A DNA stretch of 64,000 bases from assembly GCA_038993745.2 (NCBI GenBank), contig CP160629.1:744001-808000 (forward strand), read 5' to 3'. The position numbers and the translations under genes were made by a program. The stretch's first letter is position 1, and every line of letters starts with the position of its first letter. Shown here piece after piece: positions 1 to 8,822 of this stretch. This stretch comes from Aliivibrio fischeri. Its GTDB lineage: Bacteria > Pseudomonadota > Gammaproteobacteria > Enterobacterales > Vibrionaceae. Below the pieces are notes generated by a model, which was given only the letters and a program-made list of their open reading frames with translations, ran no database searches and was not told where the DNA came from.

Positions 1-1
1 T

Positions 2-775
2 TATGATTGGTTAACCAAATTGGTTGTTTTAGATTTGGGTGAGTCTACTCGTTATTATGAACCAGTTTGGGACATGATAGCCGAACGTTTACCTGTTTCT
101 CTCTTTTATGGAGGGATGACGTTTCTGCTTAGTTATCTCATATCCATTCCGCTTGGTTACTTAAAAGCGCTAAAACACGGTTCTATCTTAGATTCAACTT
201 CGTCAATTGCCATCTTTGTTGGTTTTGCTTTACCCGGTTATGTCATTGGGGTTTTTTTGATTAGCTTGTTTAGTTATCAATTAGAGTGGTTTCCAATGGG
301 CGGTTTTATTAGTGATGACTTTGATGATTTTGGTGCGTTTGAACAGCTCAAAGACATCATGTGGCATGCCATTCTTCCTCTCTTTTGTTATTTGATTGGT
401 GATTTTGCCTTACTCACCATGACGATGAAAAATAATTTAATGGAGAACTTAGCGTCTGATTATGTTCGTACTGCTATTGCTAAAGGGTTGCCATTTAGAA
501 AAGCAGTTCGTAAACACGCATTGCGTAATAGCTTAATTCCTGTTGCGAGTCATTTTGGTAATTCGTTAATGTTCTTTATGACGGGGTCATTCTTAATTGA
601 GGTTATTTTCAATATTGATGGTATTGGATTGCTTGGATACGAAGCCATTATGGAGCGTGATTATCCTGTGGTAATGGGATTGTTTGCGATTAATGCCATG
701 ATGTTAATGATAGGCAATATTTTGTCTGATGTGTGTGTTGCTGTGGTGGATCCACGCGTGAAGTTTGGAGCCTAG
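2..775 (+). CDS. yejB: YejB-like peptide ABC transporter permease (5' end outside window)
   Basis: Inner-membrane permease subunit of a Yej/Opp-type importer for oligopeptides; in E. coli YejABEF also brings in the peptide-nucleotide antibiotic microcin C. The reading frame is open from base 2, so the N-terminal part lies outside the window and about 258 residues are visible. Several hydrophobic segments are seen, and the binding-protein-dependent permease loop appears around the stretch reading DYVRTAIAKGLPFRK. The C-terminus (GLLGYEAIMERDYPVVMG ... DPRVKFGA) matches what I recall of YejB. It is followed after two bases by yejE. The family call is firm; the substrate is inferred from the family only. 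Confidence 0.85.
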   Translation, partial: YDWLTKLVVLDLGESTRYYEPVWDMIAERLPVSLFYGGMTFLLSYLISIPLGYLKALKHGSILDSTSSIAIFVGFALPGYVIGVFLISLFSYQLEWFPMGGFISDDFDDFGAFEQLKDIMWHAILPLFCYLIGDFALLTMTMKNNLMENLASDYVRTAIAKGLPFRKAVRKHALRNSLIPVASHFGNSLMFFMTGSFLIEVIFNIDGIGLLGYEAIMERDYPVVMGLFAINAMMLMIGNILSDVCVAVVDPRVKFGA

Positions 776-777
776 TT

Positions 778-1830
778 ATGACATTATCATTCAATTTAAG
801 TCCATTAACGCAAAAGAAAATCCAACGTTTTAAAGGGATCAAAAGAGGTTATTGGTCATTCTTAATTTTATCGGCTTTATTGGTTCTTTCTATTTTTGCA
901 GAGATGTTTGTCAATAGCCGTGCTTTATTGGTGAGTTATCAAGGTGAATGGCATTTTCCAACTTATACAGATATGAAGCCGGGAAGTACCTTTGGCCTTG
1001 ATTACGTCCATGAGACCAACTATCGAGATTTGAAAGTTAAATTTGAACAAGAGGGGAAAGGGAATTTCGTTATCATGCCCGTTGTTCCTTGGAACCCTTA
1101 TGAACAGGATTTTTCAGGGAATTTTCCTCCTACTGAGCCCAGTCTTGAAGGACAACATTATTTAGGCACCGATACGATTGGTCGAGATATTGTATCTCGC
1201 TTGGTTTATGGCTTTCGGATTGCCATGGGCTTTGCCTTAATTACCTTGGCAATATCTTACGCCATTGGTGTCTCTGTTGGTTGTGCTATGGGATTCTTTG
1301 GTGGGAAGTTTGATTTGTTTTTTCAACGCTTTATCGAAATTTGGTCTATGGTGCCTTTCTTATATGTCATCATGATCTTAGTCTCTATCATGAAGCCAAG
1401 TTTTATGCTCTTTACCTTAATCAATGTCATGTTTGGCTGGATGGGGATGACATGGTATATGCGAACCATGACTTATAAAGAGAAAGCTCGGGAATACGTA
1501 ATGGCTGCTAAAGCATTAGGTGCATCAAATACACGAATTTTGTTCCATCATATCTTGCCAAACACCATGGTAATGATTGTTACCTTAGCGCCATTTACCA
1601 TTGTCGCCAATATCACTGCCCTTACTGCTTTGGATTATTTGGGACTAGGTTTAATGCCACCGACACCAAGTTGGGGTGAACTATTGCAACAAGGCAAATC
1701 AAATTTAGATTCACCATGGATAGCGAGCTCGGTTGTGACGGCAATTGTCACCGTATTAATCATGGTGACGTTTATTGGGGAAGGGATCCGTGAGGCGTTC
1801 GATCCAAAAAAACACACAAGATATGTTTAA
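778..1830 (+). CDS. yejE: YejE-like peptide ABC transporter permease
   Basis: Second inner-membrane permease of the importer, 350 residues. The ATG at 778 is chosen because the product then starts MTLSFNLSPLTQKK and aligns with YejE (RRGYWS near residue 20); an upstream GTG at 733 would overlap yejB heavily. One membrane segment near residues 22-42 is followed by a long periplasmic region and a C-terminal block of about five segments. The coupling loop reads REYVMAAKALGASNTRILFHH. A YejE-type insertion between the first and second membrane segments (about residues 45-130) separates it from ordinary OppC. The gene sits between yejB and the binding-protein gene. Confidence 0.85.
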   Translation: MTLSFNLSPLTQKKIQRFKGIKRGYWSFLILSALLVLSIFAEMFVNSRALLVSYQGEWHFPTYTDMKPGSTFGLDYVHETNYRDLKVKFEQEGKGNFVIMPVVPWNPYEQDFSGNFPPTEPSLEGQHYLGTDTIGRDIVSRLVYGFRIAMGFALITLAISYAIGVSVGCAMGFFGGKFDLFFQRFIEIWSMVPFLYVIMILVSIMKPSFMLFTLINVMFGWMGMTWYMRTMTYKEKAREYVMAAKALGASNTRILFHHILPNTMVMIVTLAPFTIVANITALTALDYLGLGLMPPTPSWGELLQQGKSNLDSPWIASSVVTAIVTVLIMVTFIGEGIREAFDPKKHTRYV

Positions 1831-1864
1831 TACCTATCGAAAATAAATAATAAGAAAGGAATCG

Positions 1865-3706
1865 ATGATGAAAAAAGGACTGACAACATTAGCGGTATCA
1901 ATCGCTGCATTATTTAGCTTTCAAACGTTATCTGCTGATTTACCCAATAATCTAGAGTGGGAAACGAATGATTCAGCACCGACATTTGCATCACCAAAAG
2001 CGACCTTTGGTGGGACGTTTCGAACCTATACGTTGAGTTTTCCTCAAACGTTTCGAACGGTAGGGCCGGACTCTAATGGTTCCTTTCGATCGTGGATATT
2101 ACAAGCCAACTTACCGCCATTAATTAAGCACCCAAACACCAATGAATGGTTGCCTGGATTAGCTCAATCTTGGGCGTTTGGTGATGATAACAAAACCGTT
2201 TATTTTAAGTTAAATCCTAAAGCCACATGGAGTGATGGCAAACCGGTTACAGCAGACGACTATCAGTTTATGCTTAAACTAATGCGTTCAAAAGATATTG
2301 TTGCTCCTTGGTATAACGACTTTTTTACCAATGAAATTGCAGATGTGATCTCTTTTGATAAACATACGATAGCGGTGGTTTCTGCAAAAGCTCGTAACCG
2401 AGATGAATTAATTGAATATACAAACTTAATGCCACGTCCTGCCCATTTTTATGGCAAGCCGAAAGTCGATAAAAATAACGACGGTATTGATGATAAGTTT
2501 GTTCGTAAATACAACTTCAAACCAGAGCCGGTGACTGGGCCTTATTACATCGACAAGATTAAAAAAGGCAAAAACATTGCGTTTAAACACGTTGGTGAGG
2601 ATTGGTGGGGGTATGAAAATAAATACAATCAACATCGTTTTAATGTCGAAAAAATTAATATTAAAGTGATCCGTGATGCGGACATTGCGCTTAAACATTT
2701 TGAAAAAGGCAATTTAGATTCGTTTGATTTGGTGCGACCTGATTTGTGGCATGAGAAATCAGATGGTAAAAATTATCAGAATGGATACATACAAAAAGCG
2801 TGGGTATATAACCAAGCTGCGGTTGGCGCTGGAGGGCTTTGGTTGAATACGGCAAAACCGATATTAGATGATATTAATGTTCGTAAAGGCATTATGTATG
2901 CAACGGATTTTGACATGATGATTGCTAAGGTTTTACGTAATGATTATTCACGTAAACCAAATGGTATGGGCTTTGGTCACCCGGGTTACGATAATACCGA
3001 CATAAAAGCGCCTAAGTTTGATGCTAAAAAAGCCATTGAGTATTTTGAAAAGGCAGGGTTTAGCAAAGTAGGCTCTGACGGTATCCGTACCAATGATAAA
3101 GGAGAGCGCTTGAGTTTTGCGGTTACTTATTCACAGCAGTCATTCACTCCTCGAGTTGCGGTATTAAAAGAACAGGCAAAATTAGCGGGTTTAGATTTTG
3201 AACTTAATCTGATTGATGGCTCTAGTATGTTTAAATACGTACTTGAGAAAAAACACGATATTTCTTTCCATAATATGGGGACGGGAGACATTCCTGCCTA
3301 TTGGGAGTATTTCCATTCAGATAATGCCAATAAGCCACAAACCAATCATTTCACCAACTTCACATCACCAGAGTTAGATGGGTTGATCGACTCATTTAAA
3401 AGTGAATTCGACATTGAGAAAAAACGCGCGCTTTCTCGTGAGATCCAACAAGTGATTGCCGATGCTAATGTTATTGTTCCTGGTTATATGGTGCCTTACG
3501 CTCGCGCTGGTTTTTGGCGCTGGATGAAGTTACCAGAGCAAATGGCAACGAAGCAGACTGGTTATCTGTTTCACGGTTGGGGTTTTGCTCAAACCTTCAG
3601 TACGTTCTGGATTGATGAAGAGATAAAGAAAGAAACAAAAGCGGCAATGAAGTCGGGTAAAACGTTTGAACCCGTTACGATTATCGATGATACCTATAAA
3701 TTATAG
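1865..3706 (+). CDS. yejA: YejA-like periplasmic peptide-binding protein (SBP_bac_5)
   Basis: Periplasmic solute-binding protein that delivers peptides to the YejB/YejE permeases; 613 residues against roughly 600 in E. coli YejA. The signal peptide MMKKGLTTLAVSIAALFSFQ is followed by a likely cleavage after TLSA. The SBP_bac_5 fold is indicated by LAQSWAFGDDNKTVYFKLNPKATWSDGKPVTADD near residues 99-131. An AAGAAAGGA-like ribosome site precedes the start; a second ATG three bases downstream is equally possible. The gene order here (permease, permease, binding protein, ATPases) differs from E. coli yejA-B-E-F. A strong intergenic hairpin follows the gene. Confidence 0.85.
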   Translation: MMKKGLTTLAVSIAALFSFQTLSADLPNNLEWETNDSAPTFASPKATFGGTFRTYTLSFPQTFRTVGPDSNGSFRSWILQANLPPLIKHPNTNEWLPGLAQSWAFGDDNKTVYFKLNPKATWSDGKPVTADDYQFMLKLMRSKDIVAPWYNDFFTNEIADVISFDKHTIAVVSAKARNRDELIEYTNLMPRPAHFYGKPKVDKNNDGIDDKFVRKYNFKPEPVTGPYYIDKIKKGKNIAFKHVGEDWWGYENKYNQHRFNVEKINIKVIRDADIALKHFEKGNLDSFDLVRPDLWHEKSDGKNYQNGYIQKAWVYNQAAVGAGGLWLNTAKPILDDINVRKGIMYATDFDMMIAKVLRNDYSRKPNGMGFGHPGYDNTDIKAPKFDAKKAIEYFEKAGFSKVGSDGIRTNDKGERLSFAVTYSQQSFTPRVAVLKEQAKLAGLDFELNLIDGSSMFKYVLEKKHDISFHNMGTGDIPAYWEYFHSDNANKPQTNHFTNFTSPELDGLIDSFKSEFDIEKKRALSREIQQVIADANVIVPGYMVPYARAGFWRWMKLPEQMATKQTGYLFHGWGFAQTFSTFWIDEEIKKETKAAMKSGKTFEPVTIIDDTYKL

Positions 3707-3740
3707 AGATATCAGTACGTATTGATAGCCAGTAATAAAG

Positions 3741-3762
3741 ACTAGGCGAGGGATCGCCTAGT
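3741..3762 (+). repeat. Intercistronic hairpin after yejA
   Basis: A perfect 9-bp inverted repeat, ACTAGGCGA and TCGCCTAGT, separated by GGGA. No U-tract follows on the plus strand (AT-rich ATAAATAATA instead), so it is not a standard intrinsic terminator. Its place between a highly expressed binding-protein gene and the ATPase genes suggests mRNA 3'-end stabilisation or partial termination. That role is inferred. Confidence 0.6.
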
Positions 3763-3793
3763 ATAAATAATAATAAAAATAGCGAAGAAGTAT

Positions 3794-4798
3794 ATGGATA
3801 GAGAAATTGTTTTATCAGTGGAAAATGTAGTCACTGAATTTCAAACGGATGAGGGAACGGTGAGGGTGCTTGATGGTGTCAGTTTTCAAGTCCCAAAAGG
3901 AAAAACCATTGGCATTGTTGGTGAATCGGGATGCGGAAAAAGTGTTACCTCAATGTCGATTATGGGGTTATTGCCTAAACCTTATGGCAATGTCGTCAGT
4001 GGGCGGATCTTGTATGGAGATACGGATTTAATTCAACTAAGCCCTGATAAATTATATGAAATGCGTGGTAATCGTATCTCAATGATTTTTCAAGATCCAA
4101 TGACAGCTCTTAATCCTGTTCATACCATAGGGAAGCAAATTAATGAGGTGTTAGAACTTCATCGTCCGGATTTTGATAAAAAACAGCGCCTTGCTTATTC
4201 TTTAGAAATGCTTGAAAAAGTGGGGATCCCATCGCCTGAATCACGTCTTCATGAATATCCTCATAATTTATCTGGTGGTATGCGTCAACGAGTCATGATT
4301 GCGATAGCGTTGGCTTGTGAGCCAGATATCTTGATTTGTGATGAGCCAACCACGGCGTTAGACGTTACGATTCAAGCACAAATTTTAGAGTTAATGAAAA
4401 AACTTCAAGATGAAACGGGTATGTCGATCATTTTTATTACCCATGATCTTGGCGTTGTCGCTGAAATTTGTGATGAAGTGGTCGTGATGTATGCAGGACG
4501 TGTCGCTGAACAAGCGGGGATCTTTGAATTATTTGATAACCCTAAACACCCTTATACACAAGGTTTGATGGCATCAATGCCGAGCTTACATTTAAAACCA
4601 AAAACCGAGTTAGATACCATTCCTGGAACCGTCCCTTCTTTAAATGAAATGCCTAGTGGTTGCCGTTTCTCAACGCGTTGTAAATACAAGCAGGATAAGT
4701 GCGAGGTAGAGGTGCCACCCATGAACCAAGTAGGGGCATTACATCAAGTAAGTTGTCATTTTAGTGAAGTATTAATCAGTAATGAGGAGGCAAAATGA
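3794..4798 (+). CDS. Peptide ABC transporter ATPase (OppD/DppD type)
   Basis: Cytoplasmic ATP-hydrolysing subunit of the same importer, 334 residues. The Walker A motif GESGCGKS is at residues 43-50. The ABC signature reads LSGGMRQR and Walker B ILICDEPTTALD, followed by the H-loop FITHDLG. The C-terminal oligopeptide-type extension carries CRFSTRCKYKQDKC, a cysteine pattern of this subfamily. In E. coli Yej the two ATPases are fused in one YejF chain; here they are separate. Its end overlaps the next ATPase gene by four bases (ATGA), implying translational coupling. Confidence 0.9.
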   Translation: MDREIVLSVENVVTEFQTDEGTVRVLDGVSFQVPKGKTIGIVGESGCGKSVTSMSIMGLLPKPYGNVVSGRILYGDTDLIQLSPDKLYEMRGNRISMIFQDPMTALNPVHTIGKQINEVLELHRPDFDKKQRLAYSLEMLEKVGIPSPESRLHEYPHNLSGGMRQRVMIAIALACEPDILICDEPTTALDVTIQAQILELMKKLQDETGMSIIFITHDLGVVAEICDEVVVMYAGRVAEQAGIFELFDNPKHPYTQGLMASMPSLHLKPKTELDTIPGTVPSLNEMPSGCRFSTRCKYKQDKCEVEVPPMNQVGALHQVSCHFSEVLISNEEAK

Positions 4799-5763
4799 GT
4801 GAATTATTACGAGTTGATGATCTGAAATTACACTTTAATTCAGGAAAAGGCATTTTTAATAAAGGTTACGTTGTTCATGCTGTTGATGGAGTGTCATTAA
4901 GTGTGAATAAGGGGGAAACTTTAGGTTTAGTTGGTGAGTCTGGTTGCGGTAAAAGTACGTTAGGCCGTAGTTTACTTAAATTATTTGAACCAACAGCCGG
5001 ACGTATCTTTTTTGAAGGAAAAGACATTACCCATTTGGGTAATAAAGAGATGCGTTCATTGCGCCAAGAAATGCAGATCATTTTTCAAGATCCAACCGAA
5101 TCACTAAACCCTCGCCATACAATAGAAATGATACTAGAAGAACCGTTTGTTATTCATGATGTAGGAACAAAGGAAGAGCGAAAGCTGTGGGTGGAAGAGT
5201 TACTGATTAAAGTAGGATTACCACCAAGTGCCGCTACTCGATATCCTCATGAGTTTTCTGGTGGACAAAAACAGCGTATTGGTATCGCTAGGGCAATAGC
5301 ATTAAAACCTAAATTAATTGTGTGTGATGAATCGGTTTCTGCATTAGATGTCTCTGTTCAAGCGCAAATCGTTAATTTATTACTCGATTTACAAAAAGAT
5401 ATGAATCTGGCGTTGATTTTTATTGCTCATGATTTATCAGTAGTAAAGCATATTTCAGATAAAGTGGCGGTGATGTATCTGGGTAAAATTGTTGAGTATG
5501 GGGATTCAGAGACGCTTTATCATTCACCTAAACATCCTTATACCAAGGCACTATTATCCGCTATTCCTGTGTCACATCCTAAGTTTCGAGGGAAAGAAAG
5601 GATTATATTAAAAGGCGATGTACCTTCTCCAATTAATCCACCAAAGGGATGTCGTTTTTCAACTCGTTGTCCAAAAGCGGAAGAAGCGTGTTTTCGTGAT
5701 GAGCCCAAAAGACAATTGCTTGATAATAATGCGCACGAAGTGGCTTGCCATTTATATAAATAA
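4795..5763 (+). CDS. Peptide ABC transporter ATPase (OppF/DppF type)
   Basis: Second ATPase of the importer, 322 residues, expected to pair with the preceding ATPase. Walker A GESGCGKST lies near residues 44-52; the signature is FSGGQKQRIGIARAIA, Walker B LIVCDESVSALD and the H-loop IAHDLSV. The C-terminal extension contains CRFSTRCPKAEEAC, the same oligopeptide-transporter motif as its partner. The start ATG overlaps the previous stop in an ATGA arrangement. Last gene of the transporter operon; I saw no obvious intrinsic terminator directly after it. Confidence 0.9.
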   Translation: MSELLRVDDLKLHFNSGKGIFNKGYVVHAVDGVSLSVNKGETLGLVGESGCGKSTLGRSLLKLFEPTAGRIFFEGKDITHLGNKEMRSLRQEMQIIFQDPTESLNPRHTIEMILEEPFVIHDVGTKEERKLWVEELLIKVGLPPSAATRYPHEFSGGQKQRIGIARAIALKPKLIVCDESVSALDVSVQAQIVNLLLDLQKDMNLALIFIAHDLSVVKHISDKVAVMYLGKIVEYGDSETLYHSPKHPYTKALLSAIPVSHPKFRGKERIILKGDVPSPINPPKGCRFSTRCPKAEEACFRDEPKRQLLDNNAHEVACHLYK

Positions 5764-5840
5764 ATATCTTTTTTGAAACATCTTAATGGCTCTGTTTTAT
5801 CCTATAGTTACAAGGTTAGAATTAACATAGGTTTAAAAGA

Positions 5841-6170
5841 ATGAAGAGATTATTGGTATTGGCTATTTTTGGCATTCTTGGCGGTTGTTCTTCAACAGCG
5901 ACACCTGATATGGGCTCGGCGAAACCAGTTCATTATGAATGTGAAGCGGGAAGAAATTTTGATATTACGTTCAATAATGATGACGCGTTGTTAACACTTC
6001 CAAAAGAGGAATACGTATTAAAGCGTGCCGTATCTGCATCAGGAATGAAGTATGTATTAAATGATGGTATGCCCGATGTTAGCTCTGCAATTGTATTTCA
6101 TGGAAAAGGTGATGAAGCGATGTTAGAGCTTGGTCGAGTCGTTTTGAAAAACTGTGCTGTTTCAGAGTAA
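5841..6170 (+). CDS. MliC-like lipoprotein (C-type lysozyme inhibitor family)
   Basis: A 109-residue predicted lipoprotein. The signal peptide MKRLLVLAIFGILGG ends at a lipobox with the lipidated cysteine in GGCSS (residue 16). The mature part VHYECEAGRNFDITFNNDDALLTLP ... SASGMKYVLNDG has the pattern of the MliC domain: Cys followed by a beta-rich stretch and an SASGxxY motif. A second cysteine near the C-terminus (LKNCAVSE) could pair with Cys in HYECE. Family members inhibit host C-type lysozymes at the cell envelope. The family call is by motif resemblance; the function is inferred. Confidence 0.65.
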   Translation: MKRLLVLAIFGILGGCSSTATPDMGSAKPVHYECEAGRNFDITFNNDDALLTLPKEEYVLKRAVSASGMKYVLNDGMPDVSSAIVFHGKGDEAMLELGRVVLKNCAVSE

Positions 6171-6217
6171 TACTAATTTAAGTAAATAATCAGATATTTT
6201 GTTGAAAATAGATTAGA

Positions 6218-6253
6218 TAAAAATGCCCATACATTCATTTGCATGGGCATTAT
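6218..6253 (-). terminator. Intrinsic terminator downstream of the yitT-like gene
   Basis: Inverted repeat AATGCCCAT (6222-6230) and ATGGGCATT (6243-6251). On the minus strand it is followed by TTTTT, fitting termination of the minus-strand YitT-family gene. It may also act weakly for the plus-strand lipoprotein gene. Confidence 0.7.
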
Positions 6254-6263
6254 TGTATTTAGC

Positions 6264-6880
6264 TTAAGAGCCGTAGGTAACAATATAACGAGTTGGTTTG
6301 TGGTTCATTGCCAATACAATATTGAGAACAACGGCACCTAATACTGAAACGAGGAGTAACCATGGAGTGATAAAGAAAAATGAAGCCGTTAAAATACAGC
6401 AATCAATGGCCATTTGAACTTTACCTACAGAGATCCCGAATTTCTCTTGAATAAACAGACATAGCACATTGAAGCCACCTAGACTTGAGCGGTGTCTAAA
6501 TAGAATCAACATACCTAACCCATCAATAGCCCACCAGCAACGGCACAGTAAATATCATTGATATGATCCACTGAAATCATCATATTTAAATGATCAGTCA
6601 TGATAGAAACAAGCGCCCCAGAAATTAAACTGGTTAATGCGAAACGTTTCCCAAAGCGTTGCCAAGCCAGTGCATAAAAAGGCAAGTTACATAGAAAATA
6701 AAGAATACCAAAGCTGATGCCACTCATTTGGCTAATTAATAAGGCTAGTCCTGTTGTTCCGCCAGTCAGTAAGTGTGCGGCTTGTAAAAAGAAAATCCCT
6801 TGTGATACTAAAAAAGTGCCTGTCAAAATAGCGATCACATCTTCTTTATGTGAATGTTTTATTTTTTCCACAGTGTGCAA
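6264..6880 (-). pseudogene. YitT-family membrane protein, broken by a one-base frameshift
   Basis: Two minus-strand frames together encode one YitT/DUF161-type membrane protein of about 205 residues. The first part runs from 6880 (or a GTG at 6871) with LTGTFLVSQGIFFLQAAHLLTGGTTGLALLISQ and ends in a stop right after AVAGGLLMG. The second resumes with MLILFRHRSSLGGFNVLCLFIQEKFG and ends at 6264. Adding one base to the AA at 6517-6518 (AAA in the repaired plus strand) joins them as LLMGLGMLILFRHRSSLGG, a continuous sequence. Either a recent null mutation or a sequencing error. YitT proteins are polytopic membrane proteins of unsettled function. The N-terminal start is uncertain (TTG or GTG). 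Confidence 0.75.
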
Positions 6881-7159
6881 TACCTTGCGACGAACATAAT
6901 AATGGTCGCTAGGATAGAGTGAATCGGAATTTATGCAATTAGCTAGACGTAAATAAATAGAGGGTTTGTAGTAAAGCCTTTACAGAGTGTAAAGCAAAAA
7001 AATTGACATATATAACAATATTAAAATGTCATACCTCTGTTTTCGTTCATGCAATTATTTGAATAACTAGTTATTTATATTGATGATTATGAATATATTT
7101 CATGTTGATAATAAGTAATCCGCAACAAAAATAACAAATTAATATGCAATTTAGGGTAT
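6881..7159. other. AT-rich intergenic region between yitT-like gene and glyA
   Basis: No convincing gene. It contains TTGACA at 7003-7008 inside an inverted repeat TGACAT (7004-7009) / ATGTCA (7026-7031); I cannot pair the TTGACA with a good -10 at normal spacing. The regulatory sites nearest glyA are listed separately. Confidence 0.4.
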
Positions 7160-7173
7160 CTGATCCAGATCAA
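7160..7173. promoter_or_regulatory. FNR-like palindrome upstream of glyA
   Basis: CTGATCCAGATCAA matches the FNR half-site arrangement TTGAT-N4-ATCAA at all but the first base. It lies about 100 bp before the glyA ATG, just upstream of a possible -10 (TAGAAT near 7180). A role in oxygen control of glyA is inferred; the match could be coincidental. Confidence 0.4.
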
Positions 7174-7206
7174 ATTATGTAGAATACATTGCAGTTAAGA
7201 CTGGTG

Positions 7207-7222
7207 ACGTAAACGTTTGCGT
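7207..7222. promoter_or_regulatory. PurR-type operator upstream of glyA
   Basis: ACGTAAACGTTTGCGT is a near-palindrome matching the PurR box ACGCAAACGTTTGCGT at 15 of 16 positions. It sits 48 bp upstream of the glyA ATG. glyA is a known PurR target in E. coli because it supplies one-carbon units for purine synthesis. Confidence 0.75.
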
Positions 7223-7270
7223 CATTGGGCTATTTTTGGGTTTTATATTTATCTGAGTCAGGAGATACAG

Positions 7271-8521
7271 ATGCTTAAGCGTGATATGAATATTGCCGAT
7301 TACGATGCAGACTTATTTGCAGCAATCCAGGAAGAAACAGTACGTCAAGAAGAGCATATCGAGCTGATTGCTTCTGAAAACTACACTAGCCCACGAGTAA
7401 TGGAAGCTCAAGGTTCACAATTAACGAACAAATATGCTGAAGGTTACCCTGGCAAACGTTACTACGGTGGTTGTGAGTACGTAGATAAAGTTGAAACACT
7501 TGCTATTGAACGTGCATGTGAGTTGTTTGGTGCAGAGTACGCAAACGTACAGCCTCACTCTGGTTCACAAGCAAATAACGCAGTTTACATGGCACTGCTA
7601 AATGCGGGTGATACTGTATTAGGTATGAGCCTTGCTCACGGTGGTCACTTAACTCACGGTTCTCCAGTAAACTTCTCTGGTAAACTTTACAACATCATTC
7701 CTTACGGTATTGATGAAAATGGTCAAATTGACTATGAAGAAATGGAAGCATTAGCAGTAGAACATAAGCCTAAGATGATCATCGGCGGTTTCTCTGCTTA
7801 CTCTCAAGTATGTGATTGGGCACGTATGCGTGAAATCGCAGACAAAGTTGGCGCTTACTTCTTTGTAGATATGGCTCACGTAGCAGGTCTTATTGCAGCA
7901 GGTGTTTACCCTAACCCTGTGCCTCATGCTCACGTTGTAACAACAACGACACACAAAACACTTGCTGGTCCTCGTGGTGGTCTTATCCTTTCTAATGAAG
8001 GTGAAGATCTTTACAAGAAGTTAAACTCAGCAGTATTCCCAGGTGGTCAAGGTGGTCCTTTAATGCACGTTATTGCTGGTAAAGCAGTTGCATTTAAAGA
8101 AGCGCTTGAGCCTGAGTTCAAAGAATATCAAGCACGTGTTGTTGCTAATGCAAAAGCAATGGTTGCTGAATTCTTAGCTCGTGGTTACAACATCGTTTCA
8201 GGTTCAACAGAGAACCACCTGTTCTTAGTTGATTTAATTGATAAAGATATTACTGGTAAAGAAGCGGATGCTGCACTGGGTTCTGCTAACATTACTGTAA
8301 ACAAGAACTCAGTACCGAATGACCCTCGTAGCCCGTTTGTTACTTCTGGTATTCGTATTGGTTCTCCTTCAATTACGCGTCGTGGTTTTACTGAAGAAGA
8401 TGCGAAAAACCTTGCCGGCTGGATGTGTGACATTCTAGATAACATGGGTGATGAGTCTGTGATTGAAGCGACAAAAGTAAAAGTATTAGAAATCTGTAAG
8501 CGTCTACCAGTTTACGCTTAA
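7271..8521 (+). CDS. glyA: Serine hydroxymethyltransferase
   Basis: PLP enzyme that converts serine and tetrahydrofolate to glycine and methylene-tetrahydrofolate, the main source of one-carbon units; cytoplasmic. It is 416 residues, the usual length. The ATG at 7271 follows CAGGAGAT and gives the conserved start [12 protein letters not shown]; an earlier in-frame start near 7217 would run through the PurR operator and is rejected. The PLP-lysine motif [14 protein letters not shown] is intact. Other family motifs seen are [13 protein letters not shown] and [12 protein letters not shown]. Single-gene unit bounded by the PurR operator and a strong terminator. Confidence 0.97.
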   Translation: MLKRDMNIADYDADLFAAIQEETVRQEEHIELIASENYTSPRVMEAQGSQLTNKYAEGYPGKRYYGGCEYVDKVETLAIERACELFGAEYANVQPHSGSQANNAVYMALLNAGDTVLGMSLAHGGHLTHGSPVNFSGKLYNIIPYGIDENGQIDYEEMEALAVEHKPKMIIGGFSAYSQVCDWARMREIADKVGAYFFVDMAHVAGLIAAGVYPNPVPHAHVVTTTTHKTLAGPRGGLILSNEGEDLYKKLNSAVFPGGQGGPLMHVIAGKAVAFKEALEPEFKEYQARVVANAKAMVAEFLARGYNIVSGSTENHLFLVDLIDKDITGKEADAALGSANITVNKNSVPNDPRSPFVTSGIRIGSPSITRRGFTEEDAKNLAGWMCDILDNMGDESVIEATKVKVLEICKRLPVYA

Positions 8522-8542
8522 TTTTTTACTTTATTAAATATT

Positions 8543-8574
8543 AAAGGCTAGCCTGTAATGGGCTAGCCTTTTTT
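8543..8574 (+). terminator. Intrinsic terminator after glyA
   Basis: Stem AAAGGCTAGCC (8543-8553) and GGCTAGCCTTT (8561-8571) with a seven-base loop, followed by a T-run. Perfect 11-bp stem. Confidence 0.9.
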
Positions 8575-8822
8575 ATTGATAGTTTTAACTATTTCTTTTT
8601 TATACGATTATTTTGTGTTTAATCAGTTATTAGTATGGTTTTTTACGTTAACAAGTGTGAAATAAAGTACAGATAAATAATGATAAATATGCAAAGTAAT
8701 TTCTGTTTCATGATTTTAATTCTATTTCTGTATTATTTTTGAGAATAACTGAAAATAGTTGTGGTATGTTTCGATCTTAGTGAACTGAACGTTTAGTTTC
8801 AGCACTTTTCAAAGGTGGAATC

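Noticed and set aside
7217..7270. N-terminal extension of GlyA
   Set aside because: It would translate the PurR operator, is absent from the family, and the ATG at 7271 has a good RBS.
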